Notes under the pieces: model-generated
The model's input: the letters and a program-made list of their open reading frames with translations, nothing else
What the model was told of the DNA's origin: nothing
Databases searched by the model: none
Part shown: positions 34,843 through 44,198 of the stretch, one piece after another
Position numbering within the stretch: the stretch's first letter is position 1
Layout of the letters: each line of letters begins with the position of its first letter
NCBI GenBank assembly: GCA_965267435.1
Contig: OZ253960.1
Coordinates: 62,001 to 126,000, forward strand
Source of the DNA: JAWPMT01 sp965267435
Lineage (GTDB): Bacteria > Bacteroidota > Bacteroidia > Cytophagales > Cyclobacteriaceae
DNA length: 64,000 nucleotides
Direction: 5' to 3'
Program-made: the position numbers and the translations under genes

Positions 34843-35548
34843 TTACAAGGGATTGCAGTTTGATGAGATCCTCTGGTGTATCGACACCATGCGCCTCGTG
34901 GGCTGTTTCAGCAACCCGGACCTGATAGCCATTCTCCAACCACCGAAGCTGCTCCAATGACTCAGCTCTCTCAAGGGCCGTCATCGGCAACTTTACAAGT
35001 TGCTGCAAGGTATCTGATTCGAAGCCATAAAGGCCAATGTGCCGGTAGTGTGTTATGCCGCTTTGCTCTCGTACGTGAGGGATCACGCTACGGCTAAAGT
35101 ACATGGCATACCCTCCCAGGGTGGTCGCCACCTTCACTACATTGGGGTCCTGCACTTCTTTCTCCTGATCTATTCGTTTCTTGAGGGTGGCGATGTGGTT
35201 CCCCTCTAATAGCAGCTGACACACCGTTTGGATTTGGTTGGGCTCGATGAGTGGTTCGTCACCCTGGATATTCACTACATATTTTGCACTCAGCTGACTG
35301 GCAACTTCAGCGCATCGCTCGGTGCCGTTACGATGGTGCTCAGAGGTCATCAGCGCCTGACCTCCAAATGAGGTCACCTCATCCAGAATTCTCCTGTCGT
35401 CCGTGGCTACGATGACCTTGCCCAATTCCTTGCATGCGGAAGCTTGCTCATAGACGTGCTGGATGATGGTCTTGCCATCCAACCGCGCCAGTGGTTTGCC
35501 TGGGAAACGCTGCGAGGCAAATCGCGCAGGAATGATGCCTGCGATCAC
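34823..35548 (-). CDS. kdsB: 3-deoxy-manno-octulosonate cytidylyltransferase
   Basis: 241 aa; activates Kdo as CMP-Kdo for lipopolysaccharide core synthesis. The nucleotide-binding start IIPARFASQRFPGKPLA, the middle EHHRNGTERCAEV and NIQGDEPLI are all typical of KdsB. It begins with GTG, which overlaps the TGA of the upstream nfeD-type gene by four bases. Its own end overlaps the small membrane protein. The organism should therefore make a Kdo-containing outer-membrane glycolipid. Confidence 0.94.
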   Translation of the reverse strand: MIAGIIPARFASQRFPGKPLARLDGKTIIQHVYEQASACKELGKVIVATDDRRILDEVTSFGGQALMTSEHHRNGTERCAEVASQLSAKYVVNIQGDEPLIEPNQIQTVCQLLLEGNHIATLKKRIDQEKEVQDPNVVKVATTLGGYAMYFSRSVIPHVREQSGITHYRHIGLYGFESDTLQQLVKLPMTALERAESLEQLRWLENGYQVRVAETAHEAHGVDTPEDLIKLQSLVNERKNA

Positions 35549-36885
35549 TCTTCGAGGATTTTGACTTTTAGCGATGTCCCTTCATCAGAGATCACTTCGA
35601 CTTTTCCTCCCTGGGGGACGTATTCCCCACGGGTGGCGGCGTCGTAAATGTTATCCTCGATCATCACCTTGCCGCTGGGGCGCAAGATGGTGTAGGCCGT
35701 TCCTTGTTTTCCTTTCATGGACTCCTTTATAAACCGGGAGGTGTAGCCCTGAGACTTTTCCTGTGTTTCCTGCAGGGCAATACGCTGGAAGAGGCGACTA
35801 TTGGCCAGCCGTACACCGCCAAAAAACATTGCGATGATGGCCAGGAAGAAACCGGAAAACGTGGTCATCACTGCCATCAAAATACGATCACTGTTTTCGA
35901 AAGAAAAGTCAAAAAAGTCGTTGTTAAGCATTACGAGGACAAGGGCTCCAAGCGAACAAGCGATTCCCAATACGCCAGCCACACCAAAGCCCGGGATTAC
36001 AAATATTTCTAATGCCAGGAGTAGTAGTCCGACGACGAACATGACGATTTCCCAATTCGCTGCCAGTCCATTGAGGTAGTAGGGAGTGAAATAGAGAATG
36101 GCCGCGAGAATGGCTGCCATTAGAGGGAAGCCGACACCCGGCGTTTGCAGTTCGAACCAAATACCTCCAATGATCACCAGAATGAGAATGCCACTGACAA
36201 AAGGGTTGAGGAAGAGCGCAATAATTCGCTCTGAGCTTCCTAGTTCGTACGTGACTATTTCGTAGTCTTCGATGTTGGAGATTGCCAGAATTTCTTCGAG
36301 GTCCTTGACCTGCGCTTCACAGAAGCCATGTTTCATTGCTTCAGAAACAGAGAAGGTCAGCACTTTACCTTCAGTGGCAATACTATCAAGATCGATGTCT
36401 TCATCCACCATCGCCTCCGCGATTTTCGGGTCACGACCTTTCGCTTCAGCGGTAGAGCGCATGATGCTTCTCATGTAAGACTGGTACTTGTCTGGAGCCG
36501 CTTCTCCATCAGCTCCACTCACCACTGTCGCTGCACCAATGCTTGACCCGGGCGCCATGTAGATGCTGTCGCAAGCGATGGAAATCAGCGCTCCGGCGGA
36601 AGCTGCGTCCTTATTGATGAAGGCGTAGATAGGTATGTCGAAGTTGAGTATCCTGGTGCGGATCTCGTCGGCGTCAGTGAGTGCCCCACCGTATGTATCC
36701 AATTCGATGATCACGAGATCTGCTCCGGCTTCCTGCGCTGCTTCCATGCCTAGCTCAGTGTATCGATTGGTCCTGGGATCGATGTTGTCTAGGACTTCCA
36801 GGTGATAGATGAGTTGTTTGTCCTGCCCGACGGCGGTGGTGGCAAGTAGGAGGGCAAGAGAAAGAAGGCAAATCAGCTGTTTCAT
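35545..36885 (-). CDS. NfeD-family membrane serine protease (ClpP-class)
   Basis: 446 aa. Signal peptide (LICLLSLALLLATTAVGQ), then a ClpP/SppA-type domain with oxyanion loop DTYGGALTDAD and nucleophile Ser96 in KDAASAGALIS. A Lys in the following 40 residues (PDKYQ) is a candidate for the catalytic dyad. Four or so membrane helices at about 230-345 and a C-terminal OB-fold NfeD domain (GKQGTAYTILRPSGKVMI) complete the long-form NfeD architecture. Such proteases are linked to membrane-protein (stomatin) turnover. First gene of the overlapping chain with kdsB. Confidence 0.88.
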   Translation of the reverse strand: MKQLICLLSLALLLATTAVGQDKQLIYHLEVLDNIDPRTNRYTELGMEAAQEAGADLVIIELDTYGGALTDADEIRTRILNFDIPIYAFINKDAASAGALISIACDSIYMAPGSSIGAATVVSGADGEAAPDKYQSYMRSIMRSTAEAKGRDPKIAEAMVDEDIDLDSIATEGKVLTFSVSEAMKHGFCEAQVKDLEEILAISNIEDYEIVTYELGSSERIIALFLNPFVSGILILVIIGGIWFELQTPGVGFPLMAAILAAILYFTPYYLNGLAANWEIVMFVVGLLLLALEIFVIPGFGVAGVLGIACSLGALVLVMLNNDFFDFSFENSDRILMAVMTTFSGFFLAIIAMFFGGVRLANSRLFQRIALQETQEKSQGYTSRFIKESMKGKQGTAYTILRPSGKVMIEDNIYDAATRGEYVPQGGKVEVISDEGTSLKVKILEE

Positions 36886-36965
36886 GATTTCTGCGTTGGG
36901 ACAATAAACGAATTGCCCTTTACGAAGTTAACTTGCAAAATAAGAGAAAAGATCTGTTCGGGAGG

Positions 36966-37607
36966 ATGAAGTTAGTGCTATCACGTCAATTTGATGGCTT
37001 TATTTGGCGGCTAGTGGCCGGCGCAAACCAGCGATTGGCATTGGAAGTTCGTGTAGAGGATCGCCTGGAAGTAAGGTTCCTCATGATTGACCTGGCAAGT
37101 GGGGATCAAGCGGCTTTCGAGTCGCCCAATATCAACTGGTGGACCAACCTCGAGGAGCTGCGAGAGGAGGGTATGATGCTGAAGCAATTTGATGATGGGC
37201 AGGATCCGTCCAGGTACCAACATTTTCTTCTGTCCGAAAGGGGGCAGTGGGATTCGGTGGAGGAAAGTCGAAAGGTGTCACCCGATCACGTGTCTTTCCC
37301 TGCCTATTTTCAGGAGGGAACAGATGCCTTCCAAACGGTCTCGGGCTACCTGACATCTCTGGGTATTTCGCCCGTCCTGGGCGTAGAGTATACGGAATGG
37401 TCAGAGTTCATCGTTGTTGGGTATTATACAGCCAATGAGCGATTGCTGGATCGCCATTTGGTGGTTTTGAGTAAGGAAGGCTCCAAAGTTTGGCAGGAGA
37501 AAATTGACACTGGCATGCGAGGAGTAGCGTTTGAAAGCTTTTTTACGTTTACTGATTGTCTCATCTTTGTTAAGGAAAGAAAGGAGCTGAATGTTTACCG
37601 CGCTTAG
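36966..37607 (+). CDS. Hypothetical protein, DUF4905-like
   Basis: 213 aa from the ATG at 36966; a TTG at 36933 is the alternative and adds 11 residues. No signal peptide or membrane helix. It opens FDGFIWRLVAGANQRLALEVRVED and has a WWTNLEEL segment; the pattern of beta-strands with aromatic repeats resembles the Bacteroidota DUF4905 family, but I assign this only tentatively. The end overlaps the LysM gene by 17 bases, so coupling is likely. Confidence 0.6.
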   Translation: MKLVLSRQFDGFIWRLVAGANQRLALEVRVEDRLEVRFLMIDLASGDQAAFESPNINWWTNLEELREEGMMLKQFDDGQDPSRYQHFLLSERGQWDSVEESRKVSPDHVSFPAYFQEGTDAFQTVSGYLTSLGISPVLGVEYTEWSEFIVVGYYTANERLLDRHLVVLSKEGSKVWQEKIDTGMRGVAFESFFTFTDCLIFVKERKELNVYRA

Positions 37608-38736
37608 AATACTTACCCTGACCATCCTACTTGTGGGTGGTCTTTCAATCACTGCCCACAGTTCTACACTGGATTCCCTGCGAACGGAACAGAAAGGAGA
37701 CCAACTATGTGTGGTCCATCGCGTGGAGCAAAGCGAGACCCTGTTTTCTTTGTCAAGGCGATATGGGGCATCTGTAGACGATATCCGTGCCATCAACGAA
37801 CTCACCGACAATGCCATCGATATTGATCAGGTGATATACATACCGATACAGGAGGGGGGAGAGCAAACTGTTGTCGCGTCCGCAGATACCGGCACAATTT
37901 CCGGCGAGACCGAGCGCGAGGGTGTTCATACCGTCGAGCCGGGGCAGACGCTCTTCAGTATTTCGCAGCAATACAACTTGTCGGTCGAGGAACTGCGAGA
38001 GTTGAACAACATCCAAGACAACAACCTGGACATAGGCCAGCAATTGGTCGTCGTGAGCGAAGGCAATGATGAAATAGACAAACGTGAGGTCATCGAAGAG
38101 CCACCCAAGATCATCACGCCAGTCGTACCTGTCGGTTCTGCCGAACGTTCTGAGATATCCAGGGAATACAGCAAGGCGGATTCCGAAGAATTGGAAAGGG
38201 AAGTCGTCGCAAAGGAGGAAGAAGGACCAAAGGAAGAGCATTATGTGCAGCCCGGTGAGACGCTGCGATCTATCTCAAAGAAGTACGGCACAAAGGTCGA
38301 CAGCTTGAAAGCGTGGAATGACCTCGCGAGCAATAAGATAAACATCGGTCAAATGCTCATCATCCGCAAAGAGGTGGAGCGCAAGGACCTGGTCCACAGG
38401 ACATCCAATTATGAAAACACGGGTTATTCCAAGAAATGGGTAGAGATCGACAGTTCTGGTGTCTTCGTACGGGAGGAAGGCATTGCCGGCGTGATAGACG
38501 GAGACGTAGGAACGACGAAGTACCTGGCACTACACAGGAAATTGCCCGTGGGTACAGAGATCACCATACTCAATCTTATGAACCATCGCCAAATCAAAGC
38601 CAAGGTTGTAGGCAAGCTGCCGGAGACGGGTTTGAATAGGAAGGTGATGGTGCGGCTCACCTCCGTTTCTTTCAAAGATCTGGGCATACTGGACCCCAAA
38701 TCGAGGGTTGAGCTCTCATACGCCAGTGCTTACTGA
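37591..38736 (+). CDS. Triple-LysM protein with RlpA-like DPBB domain
   Basis: 381 aa, signal peptide (FTALRILTLTILLVGGLSITAHSS). Three LysM peptidoglycan-binding motifs are clear: VEQSETLFSLSRRYGAS (about 36), VEPGQTLFSISQQYNLS (about 113) and VQPGETLRSISKKYGTK (about 215), separated by acidic linkers. The C-terminal 100 residues (IAGVIDGD..KLPVGTEITILNLMN..VVGKLPETG) look like a double-psi beta-barrel related to RlpA. A periplasmic cell-wall role is expected. The start follows AAAGGAGCTGA, a strong ribosome-binding site. Confidence 0.88.
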   Translation: MFTALRILTLTILLVGGLSITAHSSTLDSLRTEQKGDQLCVVHRVEQSETLFSLSRRYGASVDDIRAINELTDNAIDIDQVIYIPIQEGGEQTVVASADTGTISGETEREGVHTVEPGQTLFSISQQYNLSVEELRELNNIQDNNLDIGQQLVVVSEGNDEIDKREVIEEPPKIITPVVPVGSAERSEISREYSKADSEELEREVVAKEEEGPKEEHYVQPGETLRSISKKYGTKVDSLKAWNDLASNKINIGQMLIIRKEVERKDLVHRTSNYENTGYSKKWVEIDSSGVFVREEGIAGVIDGDVGTTKYLALHRKLPVGTEITILNLMNHRQIKAKVVGKLPETGLNRKVMVRLTSVSFKDLGILDPKSRVELSYASAY

Positions 38737-38739
38737 GCT

Positions 38740-39510
38740 GTGGTAAGCGATGAATTGAAGGCCTTTCTCGATGAGAAAGTGACCCAGTACAACAGACCGG
38801 GATTTATCGAAAACGATCCCGTTTCTATCCCTCATCAGTTTTCGCAGCAGCAGGACATCGAGATTGCAGGCCTCTTCGCCGCGGTGCTCGCCTGGGGCCA
38901 GCGGAAAACCATCATCAACAAGTGCAATGAGCTAATGGAGATGATGGACAGGGCGCCTTACGATTTTGTGCTCCATGCGTCGGACAGGGACCTGGTCAGG
39001 CTTGAGCAGTTCAAACATCGTACATTCAACGCCACAGATACGCTGTATTTTGTCCATTTCTTGAAGTCTGTCTATCAGCAGTATGAGAGCCTGGAAGAGC
39101 TCTTCGCACCGACTGACTATCAGGGTCCCACGACAGAGCGGGCGCTTGTTAATTTCTACGAACGATTTGTATCACTTGATAATTTCCCTGCCCGCACGGC
39201 GAAGCATGTGCAGAACCCTCTGAGAAAATCGGCCTGCAAGCGAATGAACATGTACTTGAGGTGGATGGTCCGTGATGATGACAATGGGGTGGATTTTGGC
39301 GTATGGAAGCGCATCAAGCCACGGCAGCTGATCTGTCCGTGCGACCTTCATGTCGACCGAGTCGCTCGCAAGCTCGGCTTGATCAAAAGAAAGCAAACAG
39401 ACTGGCAAACGGCACTGGAGCTGACGGCAACCCTCCGTGAGATGGATGGTCACGACCCCGTGAAGTATGACTTCGCTCTTTTTGGGCTGGGGATTGAGGA
39501 GAAGTTCTGA
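38740..39510 (+). CDS. TIGR02757/DUF2400 family protein
   Basis: 256 aa from a GTG three bases after the LysM stop. The family signature is visible: DPVSIPHQFSQQQDIEIAGLFAAVLAWGQRKTII, FKHRTFNATDTLYFVHFL, CKRMNMYLRWMVR and CDLHVDRVARKLGL. The helical core is related to HhH-GPD DNA glycosylases, but a function has not been assigned. It ends one base from the convergent pyrE stop. Confidence 0.88.
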   Translation: MVSDELKAFLDEKVTQYNRPGFIENDPVSIPHQFSQQQDIEIAGLFAAVLAWGQRKTIINKCNELMEMMDRAPYDFVLHASDRDLVRLEQFKHRTFNATDTLYFVHFLKSVYQQYESLEELFAPTDYQGPTTERALVNFYERFVSLDNFPARTAKHVQNPLRKSACKRMNMYLRWMVRDDDNGVDFGVWKRIKPRQLICPCDLHVDRVARKLGLIKRKQTDWQTALELTATLREMDGHDPVKYDFALFGLGIEEKF

Positions 39511-39511
39511 C

Positions 39512-40162
39512 TTAACTGCCCCAGGATGCCGGATCCTCGCGCCATTGTGCTAACATCCCCTTGAGTTGCTCGCCCACTTTGCCGGTCTCGACTGCCAAAT
39601 CAATGAGGTGGTTGTAGTCACTCAGGTAGACCAGGTCAACGTTCTTCTCCGTGAGGTTGGTCTCCGCCGCTGAGAAGTTGTAGGTGAAGATGGAGAGAAG
39701 TCCGAGGACTTCAGCGCCTGCGGCTCGCAGGGCATCTACCGCCTGGAGCGAACTCCCACCAGTGGATACCAGGTCCTCGACTACTACGAGCTTGCTTCCC
39801 GGTTTCAGGTAGCCTTCGATTCGGTTTTGTAGCCCGTGAGACTTGGAAGAGGAGCGCACATACACGAAGGGAAGACCGAGCGCATCTGCAAGAAGTGCCC
39901 CTTGAGGTATGCCAGCAGTGGCCACTCCGGCGATGCCATCAGCTTGAGAAAACTCTTTGCTTACGACTTCAGTAAACAATTCCTTTATCCGGGTCCGGAG
40001 CTCTGGATGGGAGAGGCTGATCCTATTGTCGCAGTAAATCGGAGATTTCCAGCCAGAGGCCCACGTGAAAGGTTGTTCAGGCTGCAGTTTTATCGCGTTG
40101 ATAGCCAGTAATTTCTGGGCGATTTCTTTAGCAGATGATTCATCATAGCACTTTGCGGACAT
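39512..40162 (-). CDS. pyrE: Orotate phosphoribosyltransferase
   Basis: 216 aa from the MSAKCYDE start (a GTG-like longer frame to 40210 is unlikely). It makes OMP from orotate and PRPP in pyrimidine synthesis. The PRPP loop is VVVEDLVSTGGSS, preceded by FVYVRSSSKSHG, where the lysine loop is expected, and by FTWASGWKSPIYCDNR near the start. It is divergent from the NUDIX gene at 40259 and shares a 96-bp intergenic region with it. Confidence 0.94.
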   Translation of the reverse strand: MSAKCYDESSAKEIAQKLLAINAIKLQPEQPFTWASGWKSPIYCDNRISLSHPELRTRIKELFTEVVSKEFSQADGIAGVATAGIPQGALLADALGLPFVYVRSSSKSHGLQNRIEGYLKPGSKLVVVEDLVSTGGSSLQAVDALRAAGAEVLGLLSIFTYNFSAAETNLTEKNVDLVYLSDYNHLIDLAVETGKVGEQLKGMLAQWREDPASWGS

Positions 40163-40258
40163 AAGCAGTCGAGATATTTTCTTTGGGCTTTTGTTTGCAA
40201 TATTGACCACACTCTTTGATAATTACATGACAAAATCACGAAACCTTTTTCACTACGC

Positions 40259-40942
40259 GTGAAAATTTTCATCAACGACATTCCGGTCAATTTGGTCAAG
40301 ACCTCGGCGGTCAGATCGCGGCAGGCGTACATCCATATTTTGGATGGCAGCAATGATCGTATCAGTCCCAAGAAGCTGCTGGATGATGTACTCATTGTCA
40401 ATGCGTCACCCGAGAAAGTCGATGAATTGCTGCACCTAATGACCGACAAGAAACTGAAGAATCTGGATTCGGTGACATTTGCTACAGATGACAAGAAGAC
40501 ACTGCTCGGGTACATCAAAAGAAAGTTCACGATTGTGAAAGCCGCAGGGGGTGTCGTGGAGAAGGATCACAAAACCCTGTTGATCTACCGCCTTGGGAAG
40601 TGGGACCTGCCGAAGGGCAAACAAGACAAGGGGGAGACGATCAAGGAATGCGCGGTTCGCGAAGTTGAAGAAGAGACAGGCGTGAAGGTACGACTGGGAA
40701 AAAAAATAGGCCATACCTGGCATACCTACACCCGCAACAGGAAGTACGTACTTAAAAAGACTTCCTGGTTTGCTATGGAGTGCCTTGATGATGGTGCCAT
40801 GGGACCTCAGGCAGAGGAGAACATTGAGGATGTGCGGTGGATGGACCTTTCTGAGACCAGGGTGGCCCTATTTGAGTCATACAGGACCATTCGGTACGTC
40901 ATGACGGAGTATCACAAGATGCTGAAAGAAGGTGCGCTGTGA
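40259..40942 (+). CDS. NUDIX hydrolase with N-terminal extension
   Basis: 227 aa from GTG. The C-terminal 150 residues are a NUDIX domain with box GKQDKGETIKECAVREVEEETG fitting GX5EX7REUXEEXGU. The first 90 residues (KIFINDIPVNLV, DDVLIVNASPEKVDELL) form an extra alpha/beta domain often seen in Bacteroidota NUDIX proteins encoded beside pyrE. Substrate unknown; it would hydrolyse a nucleoside-diphosphate-linked compound. Confidence 0.86.
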   Translation: MKIFINDIPVNLVKTSAVRSRQAYIHILDGSNDRISPKKLLDDVLIVNASPEKVDELLHLMTDKKLKNLDSVTFATDDKKTLLGYIKRKFTIVKAAGGVVEKDHKTLLIYRLGKWDLPKGKQDKGETIKECAVREVEEETGVKVRLGKKIGHTWHTYTRNRKYVLKKTSWFAMECLDDGAMGPQAEENIEDVRWMDLSETRVALFESYRTIRYVMTEYHKMLKEGAL

Positions 40943-40948
40943 AATGAA

Positions 40949-40966
40949 AGGGGCCAGAACGCCCCT
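40949..40966. terminator. Possible terminator hairpin between convergent genes
   Basis: AGGGGC pairs with GCCCCT over a 6-base loop, seven bases after the NUDIX stop and before the convergent VOC gene. There is no clear T-tract on the plus strand, so efficiency is doubtful. Confidence 0.4.
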
Positions 40967-40988
40967 CCCATGTTTAAATAGAGGGGAC

Positions 40989-41363
40989 TTAATTACCATT
41001 GGTTGCAGTGTGCAACGCCACACGGTTGCCCTCCGAATCTTCGAAATGGCCGATCCATCCATGCTCTCCAATACTCATCTTGGGGACAATGGTCTTACCG
41101 CCCTTTTCCTCCACTCGTGAGAGTACAGACTCGATATCAGTCACGCTGAAGTAGACAACAGAGCCTTCATGGGAAGGCACATAGCCCTCGGCCTTAAGCA
41201 AAGAACCCGTGGCACCGCCACCATTTTGATGCATTGGGAACCATCCCATAAGGTTGTCTCCCATCTCGTGAACGCTTATCTCAGTATTCAAAGCATGCTC
41301 GTAAAATGTTTTGGCCCGATCCATGTCGGTCACCGGAATTTCAAACCAATTGACTGGGTTCAT
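40989..41363 (-). CDS. VOC-family (glyoxalase-like) protein
   Basis: 124 aa from MNPVNWFEIPVTDMDRA, the standard family start; an upstream extension to 41438 has no domain features. The paired beta-alpha-beta modules include AKTFYEHALNT, GSLLKAEGY and the metal-binding-type end IGHFEDSEGNRVALH. It could be a metal-dependent lyase/dioxygenase or a binding protein. Soluble and apparently monocistronic. Confidence 0.85.
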   Translation of the reverse strand: MNPVNWFEIPVTDMDRAKTFYEHALNTEISVHEMGDNLMGWFPMHQNGGGATGSLLKAEGYVPSHEGSVVYFSVTDIESVLSRVEEKGGKTIVPKMSIGEHGWIGHFEDSEGNRVALHTATNGN

Positions 41364-41477
41364 AGATTTTTTGTTTTTGTGGTTAGAAGTGTCTTTTGAT
41401 AAGAAGACGAACGGCAGTAGCCATATAGGACACAACAATTGAAAAAAAATTCTACCTGAGAAGTCTGCTGGATTTTC

Positions 41478-41495
41478 GCAGGAGCTATCTCCTGC
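41478..41495. other. Perfect 7-bp hairpin in the coaD-VOC gap
   Basis: GCAGGAG/CTCCTGC with a 4-base loop lies 50 bases past the coaD stop. Neither flank has a T-run, so it is a weak terminator candidate or processing stem. The remaining 180 bases hold nothing else recognised. Confidence 0.35.
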
Positions 41496-41544
41496 TCAAT
41501 GGTGAGTGAATTGCTCATGCCCAATAGGGGAGGGCTTCAGGTAT

Positions 41545-42003
41545 CTATTTGAGAGCGTAGGGGAGGAATGGGCTCACATCACCACCGTACTTGTGGACTT
41601 CGCGAATGATACTGGAGCTAATGGGGGCTAGTTCCGGCGCTGTGATGAGAAAGACGGTCTCCAGGTCGAGATTGAGGTACTTGTTGATTTGCGCTATGCT
41701 GTTTTCGTACTCGAAGTCCGTTGTATTTCGCAATCCTCTGACGAGAAATTTCGCGTCGTACTTCTCAGCGATCTTCGCTGTGAGTTCATTGTAGAGTATG
41801 ACCTCCACATTCTCCGTGTCTTCAAAAGCCTGCTTGATGTAGCCCACCATTTCTTCGACGTCGAAGTAGCGGTTGTGCTTTTGGGAGTTGTAGCCAATGG
41901 CGACAACTACCTGATCGAATAGATGGAGAGAGCGGCGCACAATGTCCTCATGACCCTTGGTGAAAGGATCGAAGGAGCCAGGGAAAATCGCCACTTTTTT
42001 CAT
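41545..42003 (-). CDS. coaD: Pantetheine-phosphate adenylyltransferase
   Basis: 152 aa; adenylates 4'-phosphopantetheine to dephospho-CoA. The nucleotidyltransferase signature GSFDPFTKGH is at 9-18, the RGLRNTTDFEYE block at about 89-100 and the SSSIIREV motif near the end. The ATG abuts the stop of the DUF3822 gene with no spacer, so the pair is coupled. Confidence 0.95.
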   Translation of the reverse strand: MKKVAIFPGSFDPFTKGHEDIVRRSLHLFDQVVVAIGYNSQKHNRYFDVEEMVGYIKQAFEDTENVEVILYNELTAKIAEKYDAKFLVRGLRNTTDFEYENSIAQINKYLNLDLETVFLITAPELAPISSSIIREVHKYGGDVSPFLPYALK

Positions 42004-42894
42004 CTATTCGCACAGGAAGATGCTGTAGGCATCAAAGTAATTGTATTCGGGAAGTTCGTCGAAAGCGTGGCTGAAGTTGAGATAATGGGGTTTGCTGGCG
42101 TAGGAAATATTTCGAATGTATTTCTTCAGCAACTCCATGTGCTTGGATTGCTGTCGTAGTGATCCCCACATCAATACTTTGTGTCGCTTCGGGCTGAGGC
42201 CTACCTCCTTGAACACCGTCATGATGTATTTGAGGAAGTCCTCACTTTTCTTAGCCGCAAACTGATTGTAGTACAGCAGTTGGCGATCCTGTGTCACGAC
42301 CACATGCAGAATGCCCCGATCCACGTTGCAAAACATCGTCTTTTCATGACTGTGATCGTCGTACCTAAGGATGCCTTCTATCAAAGCACTACCCTGATGG
42401 ACGATGCTTACCTTCTTCTTCGGATAAAGCGACTGGATCCATGACAAGAGCTTGTGGTCTGCAGCGAAGACGTTGACCGCGTCGGTGGCGATGTGCTTAT
42501 AGTAGAGCACGTCCTCCATCTTGGGCTTCACTTCACAATTGATGACCAGATAGTCACTGGCAGATGTGGGTAGAAAATGATCAGCAGGCACTAGCGAGAA
42601 CTTGTGACTTTTCACCGCAAGCTTTACCTGGGCCCAGAATCCCGCCTTGAGAAAATGATGGCTATCAAATACCTGATGCAGGACCTCAAGACGCGACTTT
42701 ACCGTCTTGACATTTTCTAACTTGATGTCCTCAAAATAAACTATGTCACTGCTTCGGCTGTCAGTGACACAGATTTGAAAATCGTAGATACCCGCTTGTA
42801 AGGATAGGGTGTAGTGATGAAGATTGTCGATGTCAAACTTCGGATCTTTTACCCTCTTTATTGTCTTATAGCCTGGTTTTACTGCTGTATTCAA
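42004..42894 (-). CDS. DUF3822 family protein
   Basis: 296 aa starting at TTG. No signal peptide. It shows FSLVPADHFLP, VSIVHQGSALIEGIL and a FCNVDRGILHVVV/LLYYNQFAAK segment with an actin/ASKHA-like flavour, consistent with the DUF3822 family of Bacteroidota. Function unknown. It abuts coaD and follows the pilin-like gene by 15 bases. Confidence 0.8.
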   Translation of the reverse strand: MNTAVKPGYKTIKRVKDPKFDIDNLHHYTLSLQAGIYDFQICVTDSRSSDIVYFEDIKLENVKTVKSRLEVLHQVFDSHHFLKAGFWAQVKLAVKSHKFSLVPADHFLPTSASDYLVINCEVKPKMEDVLYYKHIATDAVNVFAADHKLLSWIQSLYPKKKVSIVHQGSALIEGILRYDDHSHEKTMFCNVDRGILHVVVTQDRQLLYYNQFAAKKSEDFLKYIMTVFKEVGLSPKRHKVLMWGSLRQQSKHMELLKKYIRNISYASKPHYLNFSHAFDELPEYNYFDAYSIFLCE

Positions 42895-42909
42895 AATTTT
42901 TGGAGCCCC

Positions 42910-43503
42910 CTACTCCCAATTTCCGGCTGTGGTCACAGTAGACCGAGAGCCGAAACGAAGAGGCTTTTTCGAGTTGTACTCGTTTTCTTCGTCCCGATCA
43001 GGGTTGACAGGTTGTGGATTCACCACTTCAACCACATCAACCAGCACTCCTGCCTTGGTGATTTTTTCAGCCCACATATTGAATTTCACTGGAGGGTTAA
43101 TGCCGGGCACATATGGTAACTGAGACAATTGGAAATTCGGATACTTGTCAGGTCCAAAAATCGAATCCCTTACGAGCACAGTACCAAGTGTGTCGATTTC
43201 CACATACGTACTATCCGCGCCGTAGTCCAATGTGATAATCGTCTCTGTTCGCTCTGTAATGTAGAAGCTACCAGTATCAATGAATGCCATCAACTGGTCC
43301 CAATCACTCGTGTATTTGTTGTTCACTGCTTTGAACGCTAGCTGCGCTTCACGTACCATTTTTAGTTTATCAATGATAGCAGCTTCCATTCGTTCGATTC
43401 TTTTAGCTTCCGAGATGCTACTATCGATAACGTAATACAAATAGTAAGCCAGCCCCAAAGAAGATATGGCAAATACGATGGTCAGGATCCTAGTGGTAGT
43501 CAT
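42910..43503 (-). CDS. Membrane-anchored protein, pilin-like N-terminus
   Basis: 197 aa. One N-terminal transmembrane helix (ILTIVFAISSLGLAYYLYYVI) is followed by a long amphipathic helix (KRIERMEAAIIDKLKMVREAQLAFK) and a beta-rich domain, similar in plan to type II/IV pseudopilins but without a clear prepilin peptidase site. The C-terminal 30 residues are low-complexity and charged. Unknown function; first of the cluster with DUF3822 and coaD. Confidence 0.65.
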   Translation of the reverse strand: MTTTRILTIVFAISSLGLAYYLYYVIDSSISEAKRIERMEAAIIDKLKMVREAQLAFKAVNNKYTSDWDQLMAFIDTGSFYITERTETIITLDYGADSTYVEIDTLGTVLVRDSIFGPDKYPNFQLSQLPYVPGINPPVKFNMWAEKITKAGVLVDVVEVVNPQPVNPDRDEENEYNSKKPLRFGSRSTVTTAGNWE

Positions 43504-43561
43504 TTCTCTTGATTTTCTGCAATAATAACGATTTTGCCTTTAGTTGATTACGCGAGTTTAT

Positions 43562-44074
43562 CTAATTATTTGCAAATTTAAAAAAGCCTCGAAGGTTGAC
43601 AATATCGCTCGGATTGGGACATTCACGGAAGATATTGTGCTTTCCATTCATTGGAATTTCATTGATTTCACGATCAGTCAGATAGGATATTTTGGAAAGC
43701 ATTTGTTTGCCGCCAATCAACTCCGGATCTGAGCCCAGTCTGAGCACACCACTAAGATATTCTACCTGGAAAAACAACTCCAAAGAATGGTGAATGTGAT
43801 CGCGATATTCATTGATGAACAGGAAGTCGCCCACCTTGATACGAAGACCAGTCTCCTCTATGAATTCCCTTTCAAGGCTATCCTCGGCACTGTCACCAAA
43901 ATCAATTCCCCCTCCGGGTGGTGCCCAGAGGTAGCCAGCGGGACCAAGTCCATCGTGTCTGATCATCAGTAAGCCTTCCGGCGTTTGCAAAATGCCACAC
44001 ACGCGGCATCGGACCTTGCCGGCGAAGATTGACGCAGGTCCATCCTCCATATTACCCCCCAACGTCGACGCCAT
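43562..44074 (-). CDS. NUDIX hydrolase
   Basis: 170 aa. A NUDIX box GGGIDFGDSAEDSLEREFIEETG sits at about 54-76, after RCRVCGILQTPEGLLMIRH. The insertion and the C-terminal helix do not identify a subgroup. Its substrate is some nucleoside diphosphate derivative or nucleotide. It is divergent from the DUF1573 gene. Confidence 0.84.
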   Translation of the reverse strand: MASTLGGNMEDGPASIFAGKVRCRVCGILQTPEGLLMIRHDGLGPAGYLWAPPGGGIDFGDSAEDSLEREFIEETGLRIKVGDFLFINEYRDHIHHSLELFFQVEYLSGVLRLGSDPELIGGKQMLSKISYLTDREINEIPMNGKHNIFRECPNPSDIVNLRGFFKFANN

Positions 44075-44198
44075 TTCTTCGTTTTATTTGAAATACATAC
44101 CTTTGAATAAGTGTGAAATTAGCTGAAAACGAGAAATCAACGACTTTCGGAAGCACACAGACAGGTATACTTTCACGTAATATTTGAATACATACAAC